From contig JAUJOD010000001.1 in assembly GCA_030447865.1 (NCBI GenBank), positions 418,809-482,808 on the forward strand: a stretch of 64,000 nucleotides of DNA, written 5' to 3'. Source of the stretch: Nocardioidaceae bacterium (lineage in GTDB: Bacteria > Actinomycetota > Actinomycetes > Propionibacteriales > Nocardioidaceae). The notes beneath the pieces are model-generated. The model was given only the letters and a program-made list of their open reading frames with translations, was not told the origin of the DNA and did not search any database. The translations under genes and the position numbers were made by a program. Positions 59,567 through 64,000 of this stretch are shown here, piece by piece. The stretch's first letter is position 1, and each line of letters starts with the position of its first letter.

Positions 59567-60148
59567 ATGGGAGAAACTGCCCGGGAGGGTGTCGAGGCTA
59601 CTCAGTCGGAGCCGAACCGACGTCAGATTTCACAGTCTCACCGCACCGCCATGTTTCGCTTGGCATATGAGGAAAGTCAGCGGGCACTCTCGGACCAACT
59701 GCTCCAACTGGACGCCATGCGTCAACGTACGACCCAGATACTTGCCTTCATAGGCACCGCGACGGCTTTTCTCGTTGGGACTGGCGTGACAGCCCCAAGC
59801 CGCGACTTGGTGTTCTACGTCATCGCTTGGGCAGGCACCGCAGCAACTTTTGCAACACTTACTGTTGGAGTAGCAGTTTTACTCGGGTTCAGATCGTGGT
59901 CCTCAGAACCGCACTTATACCATTGGAATTCGCGCTTATCTGCATGCGACTTACTCAAGTGGATCGACGCGGATGTACCTCCTCGCGACGAGGCAGCGTT
60001 TCTCGGTGCTGTGGCCAAGGAAAACGACGCTTCCGCCAACGAGAATGAACGCAATTTGCATGCCGTACGTAAATGGTATGTCTGCTTCGTCTTTCTCGCT
60101 TTCGCACAGTTGCTGATCTGGACGGGGTTAGTTTGGGCTCGGGGATAG
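59567..60148 (+). CDS. SLATT-like small membrane protein
   Basis: 193 residues. A cytoplasmic helix MFRLAYEESQRALSDQLLQL leads into two transmembrane helices (TTQILAFIGTATAFLVGTG and FYVIAWAGTAATFATLTVGV). A soluble segment (DLLKWIDADVPPRDEAAFLG) and a final helix (WYVCFVFLAFAQLLIWTGLV) follow. The layout resembles SLATT or Pycsar-type membrane effectors, but no nucleotide cyclase or SLOG partner is nearby. Base composition from 59690 to 60140 is more AT-rich than the flanks, which suggests transfer. The frame from 59396 is not used. Confidence 0.65.
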   Translation: MGETAREGVEATQSEPNRRQISQSHRTAMFRLAYEESQRALSDQLLQLDAMRQRTTQILAFIGTATAFLVGTGVTAPSRDLVFYVIAWAGTAATFATLTVGVAVLLGFRSWSSEPHLYHWNSRLSACDLLKWIDADVPPRDEAAFLGAVAKENDASANENERNLHAVRKWYVCFVFLAFAQLLIWTGLVWARG

Positions 60149-60197
60149 AGACTCACTCACATCCACCGCATGGACCGGCACGCGTGAGAGCCGACCA

Positions 60198-61100
60198 ATG
60201 AGCCCCAAGCCGGATGATGACGAGTCACCGAACACCGGGGACTCGCCCAACGACACTCCCGAGCGTGGTACCGGATCGGATCCCCCTCCGCCGAAGCCGT
60301 GGCGACCGCCGGACCACATCAGACCCACGAGGGGCTCGCCACGCTTCGCGACCACACTTGAGCAGGAACAGATTGACCAGGTGCAAGGCAGCGACGTCTA
60401 CGACTCCGATGGCGACAAGATCGGAAGGGCGGGCCAGATCTACCTCGACGACCAGACCGGTCAGCCGGCCTGGGTAACCGTGAACACGGGTCTCTTCGGC
60501 ACGAGCGAGAGTTTCGTCCCGCTGACGGAGGCTTCGTTCTCCGGTGACCGCCTCACGGTCCCCTACGACAAGGACAAGGTCAAGGGCGCGCCGAACGTCA
60601 GTGAGGACGGCCACATCACCCCCGAGGAAGAGCAGTCCTTGTACGAGTACTACGGCATGAGCTACTCGTCCGGGTACGCCGAAACGACCGCCACCTACGA
60701 CACCACGAGCAGCACGACCGACGACGCGATGACGCGTTCGGAGGAGCAGCTTCGGGTCGGCAAGACGGCGGAGGCTGCCGGTCGTGCGCGGCTGCGCAAG
60801 TACGTCGTGAGCGAGAACGTCACCGAGACCGTGCCCGTCACCAAGGAGCGGGCGGTGATCGAGCGCGAGCCCATCACCGAGGCCAACATGGGCGACGCAA
60901 CCGAGGGGCCGGCGATCTCAGAGGACACGCACGAGGTCACGTTGACCGAGGAGCGTCCCGTGGTGGAGAAGACCGTTCAGCCGGTTGAGCGGGTTCGCCT
61001 CGGCAAGGAAGCGGTCACCACCGAGGAGACCGTCACCGACGAGGTCCGCTCGGAGCGCATCGAGGCAGAAGGCGACATCGCCGATCGCGACTGTCGCTAA
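60198..61100 (+). CDS. PRC-barrel and DUF2382 (YsnF/AvaK) stress protein
   Basis: 300 residues. A Pro-rich N terminus (about 1-50) precedes a PRC-barrel domain (VYDSDGDKIGRAGQIYLDDQ, PAWVTVNTGLFG, about 65-140). A C-terminal DUF2382 domain follows (EQLRVGKTAEAAGRARLRKY, VTKERAVIEREPI, LTEERPVVEKTVQPVERVRL, about 185-290). This pair is common in actinobacteria and linked to general stress responses. Role inferred from the family. No partner gene is adjacent. Confidence 0.88.
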   Translation: MSPKPDDDESPNTGDSPNDTPERGTGSDPPPPKPWRPPDHIRPTRGSPRFATTLEQEQIDQVQGSDVYDSDGDKIGRAGQIYLDDQTGQPAWVTVNTGLFGTSESFVPLTEASFSGDRLTVPYDKDKVKGAPNVSEDGHITPEEEQSLYEYYGMSYSSGYAETTATYDTTSSTTDDAMTRSEEQLRVGKTAEAAGRARLRKYVVSENVTETVPVTKERAVIEREPITEANMGDATEGPAISEDTHEVTLTEERPVVEKTVQPVERVRLGKEAVTTEETVTDEVRSERIEAEGDIADRDCR

Positions 61101-61298
61101 CCGGAGTTCAGTCAGTGCCCACGTCCGCAAACGGCAGCACGGTTGGGACGGATGGGAGTCACCAAAGCCATGTCATGCCCCTCGAGAGGAGGAAGTGCCG
61201 AGGCGGGCGGACTCCACGAGGGCTAGGCGCTTCGGTGGAAGGAGGTGGCCAGGAACGTTTGGAATGGCGTTCGACCCATAGAGCTTGCCCTTGGTGGG

Positions 61299-61646
61299 CT
61301 ATGACGGCCCCGCCCGGGCAGTCGATAGGAGGCGGCCGTCGAGGCCGAACGGCAAGGCCACCGTGTCCTCGACCGTGACGACGATGTCATCGCCGTCACG
61401 ACGGCATCCGGTCATGCGCACTCCGTTGCTGTCCGCAGCGTGCAGGGCGGCCGCACAGCCGTCACCGCCGGCCTGCAGGCGAGCGGCTCCGCCAAGCGAA
61501 GCAAGGTCGGCAGCTGCGTCGAGGTGATGCTGACTGGCAACGACCGCCGAGGCCAGCAGGCAGATCCAGCCGATGCTCAGGCAGACGACGAGCCAGCCGA
61601 GCCCCCAGACCGTGGCGACGCCGCTGTCTGACCTACGGCGAGTCAC
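61299..61646 (-). CDS. TadE-like/Rv3654c-type pilus-assembly protein
   Basis: 115 residues. After RRRSDSGVATVWGLGW, a transmembrane helix (LVVCLSIGWICLLASAVVA) and the conserved HHLDAAADLASLGGAARL follow, as in the Rv3654c family at the end of actinobacterial tad loci. It overlaps the stop of the TadE gene by 14 bp. It is the last gene of the tad operon here; the 198 bp after it up to the PRC gene are convergent spacer. Confidence 0.82.
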   Translation of the reverse strand: MTRRRSDSGVATVWGLGWLVVCLSIGWICLLASAVVASQHHLDAAADLASLGGAARLQAGGDGCAAALHAADSNGVRMTGCRRDGDDIVVTVEDTVALPFGLDGRLLSTARAGPS

Positions 61647-62031
61647 CGGCGTCGCCTTCCACCAGCGTGGTCGCCTGGGACCCGACGGTGACGGCAGGGA
61701 GGGGCACCAGCAACCAACCTGGCGGTTCGGCCTGCACAGAGACGGTCACCGTCACCACCCCGCCGGCTGGTTCGCCGATGTCTATGTCGGCGTTCGGAGG
61801 GGCGGTGCGAGCGGCAATCGCCAGGGCTTGGTCCGGGTCGTCTCCTCGAGCGATTGCGCGGGCGGCATCTCGAGCGGCATCGACTGTCTCTACCTTCGCG
61901 ATCCCAACCGTGAGCATCCAGACCAGGGTCAACGCGAACGCTGCCACGATCGGCAGTACGACGGCCGCCTCCGCCGTGACGGTGCCACCTTCACCTGCCG
62001 CCCGACCGCAGCCAGCTCGACTGTTCACCAC
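61633..62031 (-). CDS. TadE-family minor pilin
   Basis: 132 residues. GGTVTAEAAVVLPIVAAFAL is the TadE prepilin-type N terminus (Glu after the cleavage region), followed by KVETVDAARDAARAIARGDD and a soluble beta-rich domain. It overlaps the DUF4244 gene by 7 bp. It is predicted to be processed by a prepilin peptidase and assembled with the Flp/Tad pilus. Confidence 0.85.
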   Translation of the reverse strand: MVNSRAGCGRAAGEGGTVTAEAAVVLPIVAAFALTLVWMLTVGIAKVETVDAARDAARAIARGDDPDQALAIAARTAPPNADIDIGEPAGGVVTVTVSVQAEPPGWLLVPLPAVTVGSQATTLVEGDAGDSP

Positions 62032-62204
62032 AGCCGCAGCCAGCGGAACTTTACCTGCTGCAGGGCAGCGCCGAACACGGTTCGGAGCAGATCGTCGTAG
62101 AAGTCGTGCAGCAGGTACAGCAGGCAGGCGAATTCGCAGGCAGCCACCGTCCCTACGGCGTACTCGGCCGTGTTCATACCGGCCTCGTTGCGTTTGTCGG
62201 ACAT
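62025..62204 (-). CDS. DUF4244 Flp-pilin-like protein 1
   Basis: 59 residues from ATG 62204. NEAGMNTAEYAVGTVAACEF is the DUF4244 motif, with the prepilin-like G/MNTAEY site followed by one hydrophobic helix. The C terminus is basic (FRWLRLW). It is a paralogue of the next gene, and both may be major pilins of the Tad system. Confidence 0.85.
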   Translation of the reverse strand: MSDKRNEAGMNTAEYAVGTVAACEFACLLYLLHDFYDDLLRTVFGAALQQVKFRWLRLW

Positions 62205-62266
62205 CTCGGTTGCCCTTTCAAGAGGACGGACGGTGGGGCGGGCCGCGGCCCGCCCCACCCAACTGG

Positions 62267-62467
62267 TCAGAACGGCAGCAGGCCGATGACCTTGTCGAGG
62301 ACCGACTGCAGCAGACCCTCAGCCCACTCGGAGGTGAGGATCTTGTAGAGGACCCCAGCGAAGCCGCACGCCGACACGGTGCCAACCGCGTACTCAGCGG
62401 TGCTCATGCCGTCGTCGGTGCGCGAGTCGAGTGCTGTCGACAGCTGAGCGGTGATCTTGTGTGTCAT
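62267..62467 (-). CDS. DUF4244 Flp-pilin-like protein 2
   Basis: 66 residues. DDGMSTAEYAVGTVSACGFA carries the same prepilin-like motif and helix, with LYKILTSEWAEGLLQSVLDK after it. A ribosome site AAAGGAC precedes it. Tandem with the first DUF4244 gene. The 150 bp upstream separating it from tadC may contain a pilin promoter. Confidence 0.87.
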   Translation of the reverse strand: MTHKITAQLSTALDSRTDDGMSTAEYAVGTVSACGFAGVLYKILTSEWAEGLLQSVLDKVIGLLPF

Positions 62468-62617
62468 AGGAGTTGTCCTTTCGGGTCGCCCCAGCCTCTG
62501 CTGGCCGGGGCGTTACTGGTTCTGGTGCCTTCAGCGTGGGGTCGGGAGCCACCGGCAGCCAGCCGCGTGGGGCGGTCTGTTGAGAACTTCTGCCGCTGTG
62601 CTGACCTGGGGATTCCG

Positions 62618-63355
62618 CTACAGCACCAGCGACGAGAACGCTCCGGCGACCGTCGGTACAACGCCGATCAGCATGAACGCAGGCAGGAAGCAGGCAGCCA
62701 GCGGACCAGCTGCCTTGACGCCGACGCTGCGAGCGCGGGCAAGGTTGGAGGTGCGACGCTCGCGCCGGCTGTCCTCGGCGAGCCGGGACAAGCCGCTCGC
62801 CAACGGCGCTCCGGACTGAAGGCAGCGCATCATCGTGCGTGCCAATGCACCTAGCTGCGCATCGCCGCCCAAAGCGCCCCACTCGGTGAGGGGGTCAGCG
62901 CCAAGGCTCAGTCGGGCGAGTAACGCCTCGAAGCGCTGCGCCAGCGGTCCGCCGACGGCTTGCGCCACCACAGCGAGGGCTCGATCAACCGGCTGCCCCA
63001 CCGCTACACAAGCGGCGAGCAGGTCCACCGCCAACGGCAGGTCGCGCGCCAGCGCCTCCCGCTCATGGGCAGTACCCGGCGATTCCAACCGGCCAACCCA
63101 TCGCGCGACGGCCACCCCGACCAGCAGACCGGCAACGGCGAGGACGGCACCGCCCAGCGCCCATCCAGCCACAGCTGCCGACCCACCGCAGGCCAGGCCA
63201 CGCAGGCGTGCGTCGTCGATCACAGCGACACCCAGACGTCGGCCAACTGGCCGGCTGGCGTCCCGCGCGGCGACTCTTGCCAAGCTGCGCGGGCCAGGTC
63301 GGCTCAGCCCCACCCACACGCTCCCGAACGTCAGCAGAGCAGCAATCGTGACCAT
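62618..63355 (-). CDS. tadC: Type II/IV secretion system F-family protein TadC
   Basis: 245 residues. Three to four transmembrane helices (GSAAVAGWALGGAVLAVAGL near the middle, ACFLPAFMLIGVVPTVAG at the end) flank the cytoplasmic T2SSF segment. That segment has LARDLPLAVDLLAACVAVGQ, VDRALAVVAQAVGGPLAQRF and DSRRERRTSNLARARSVGVK. It forms the inner-membrane platform with TadB. It starts 3 bp after the tadB stop. Confidence 0.88.
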   Translation of the reverse strand: MVTIAALLTFGSVWVGLSRPGPRSLARVAARDASRPVGRRLGVAVIDDARLRGLACGGSAAVAGWALGGAVLAVAGLLVGVAVARWVGRLESPGTAHEREALARDLPLAVDLLAACVAVGQPVDRALAVVAQAVGGPLAQRFEALLARLSLGADPLTEWGALGGDAQLGALARTMMRCLQSGAPLASGLSRLAEDSRRERRTSNLARARSVGVKAAGPLAACFLPAFMLIGVVPTVAGAFSSLVL

Positions 63356-63358
63356 GCG

Positions 63359-64000
63359 CTAGATCTCGGCAGCCGTCGCCAGCCGCTCCACCCACCACAC
63401 GCCGAGGAGCGCCAGTGCCGCGCCAGCGGAAAGGCACCCGGCGCCAGCACCGGTGTGCAGGAGGAACCGCAGCGGGTCGGCTCCCATGGAGAACCCGAGG
63501 CCGATTCCAAACAGCGGCAGCACGGCGAGCATCTTGGCGGTGGCGCGCGGCGGGCCCAACGCGGCCACGACCTCGGCTCGAGCCTCCTGGTCGTTACGCA
63601 GGCCGGCTGCGACCCGAGTAAGAACCAGCGAGAGTGCGGCACCGGACCGCGAAGCGACATCCCATGCGGCCGCAACGGCACGCAGGCCTTCTGCGCCGGG
63701 GAGTTGAGCGCTACGACGAAGCGCAGCGCTGACGTCGTCGCCAAGGCGAGCGGCGGACACCACACCTGCCAGCTCGGGCCAGGGTGCGCCCGCCCGCTCC
63801 AGCGCGGTGACTGCCGGTAAGCCACCGTCGAGCTCCGCGGCGAGGGCATCGCAGAATTCGACGCAGGCGGCCTGCCGGCGGCTCCGAGTCTGGCGGCGAT
63901 GCCAGGCCGCGAGCAGCCGCTGAGTGACGGCGGCGACCGCAGCGCCGCCGAGCCCGAGCACAACCACGGCCAGCCCTTCCGAGCGCAGCAGCTGCCACGC
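63359..64000 (-). CDS. tadB: TadB-like F-family protein (may continue past the window)
   Basis: At least 202 residues from GTG 63967, but the frame stays open to the right edge, so the true start may lie outside. AACVEFCDALAAELDGGLPA, VTALERAGAPWPELAGV and RSGAALSLVLTRVAAGLRND, then KMLAVLPLFGIGLGFSMGAD, match the T2SSF domain of TadB. The hydrophobic C terminus is SAGAALALLGVWWVERLA. tadA and the septum-site-like genes usual upstream would be beyond 64,000. Confidence 0.87.
   Translation of the reverse strand, partial: AWQLLRSEGLAVVVLGLGGAAVAAVTQRLLAAWHRRQTRSRRQAACVEFCDALAAELDGGLPAVTALERAGAPWPELAGVVSAARLGDDVSAALRRSAQLPGAEGLRAVAAAWDVASRSGAALSLVLTRVAAGLRNDQEARAEVVAALGPPRATAKMLAVLPLFGIGLGFSMGADPLRFLLHTGAGAGCLSAGAALALLGVWWVERLATAAEI

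Noticed and set aside
59214..59753. Possible gene upstream of the SLATT-like gene
   Set aside because: It overlaps the real gene in another frame, and its sequence is Arg/Ala/Cys-rich without any protein-like pattern.
1..64000. CRISPR array, retron or diversity-generating retroelement
   Set aside because: No regularly spaced repeats of suitable length, no reverse transcriptase motif and no template/variable repeat pair were seen on either strand.
1..64000. Insertion sequence with transposase
   Set aside because: No DDE or HUH transposase motifs were found. The only mobility enzymes seen are the integrase, its truncated relative, the serine recombinase and the broken HNH protein.

Overview
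The window is high-GC actinobacterial chromosome. Conserved markers point to an actinomycete with an arabinogalactan-type envelope, possibly near Nocardioidaceae or Propionibacteriales: a GlfT2-like galactofuranosyltransferase, topA followed by tmk and holB, a tad pilus block beside an MrfA-type helicase, SigE-family sigma factors, a DUF222/HNH relic and DUF4244 pilins. Genus is inference.

Layout. (1) 0.3-9.8 kb: sugar utilisation. galK is divergent from a translationally coupled operon (GH51 arabinofuranosidase, ABC binding lipoprotein, two permeases, secreted beta-propeller glycosidase), followed by a secreted GH43. Together they look like capture, import and hydrolysis of arabinan or arabinogalactan. 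(2) 9.8-16.1 kb: alditol oxidase, divergent arsI/arsR with a perfect 14-bp inverted-repeat operator, a broken HNH gene, two VOC proteins and an esterase. (3) 16.3-25.4 kb: a probable old genomic island ending in an integrase fragment. It holds a hicB relic, a Nudix hydrolase, two SigE-type sigma/membrane-protein pairs facing each other, an ArsR/SRPBCC pair, and several broken genes (PPOX, miaB, peptidase E). (4) 25.4-38.0 kb: a well-defined 12.56-kb integrated element at the 3' end of a tRNA-Thr(CGT) gene, bounded by perfect 49-bp direct repeats. It has excisionase-like genes, a primase-helicase, iteron-like repeats, an HGG-motif protein, an overlapping serine recombinase plus tyrosine integrase pair, and cargo (a phosphotransferase and an unknown membrane-anchored protein). 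It shows no conjugation or capsid gene. (5) 38.2-46.6 kb: tripeptidyl-aminopeptidase-like lipoprotein, DUF4190 protein, holB, an MFS-thymidylate kinase fusion and topA; the last four overlap end to end. (6) 46.8-53.6 kb: GlfT2-like transferase beside four paralogous PAPS-type sulfotransferases. (7) 53.7-61.1 kb: proton pyrophosphatase, MrfA-like helicase, membrane proteins and a PRC-barrel stress protein. (8) 61.3-64.0 kb: part of a tad pilus locus running off the right edge.

The most interesting region is the 12.56-kb element with its two recombinases, structured putative replication region and unknown cargo. The four-sulfotransferase cluster comes next. Family assignments rest on motifs read by eye; no database search was run.
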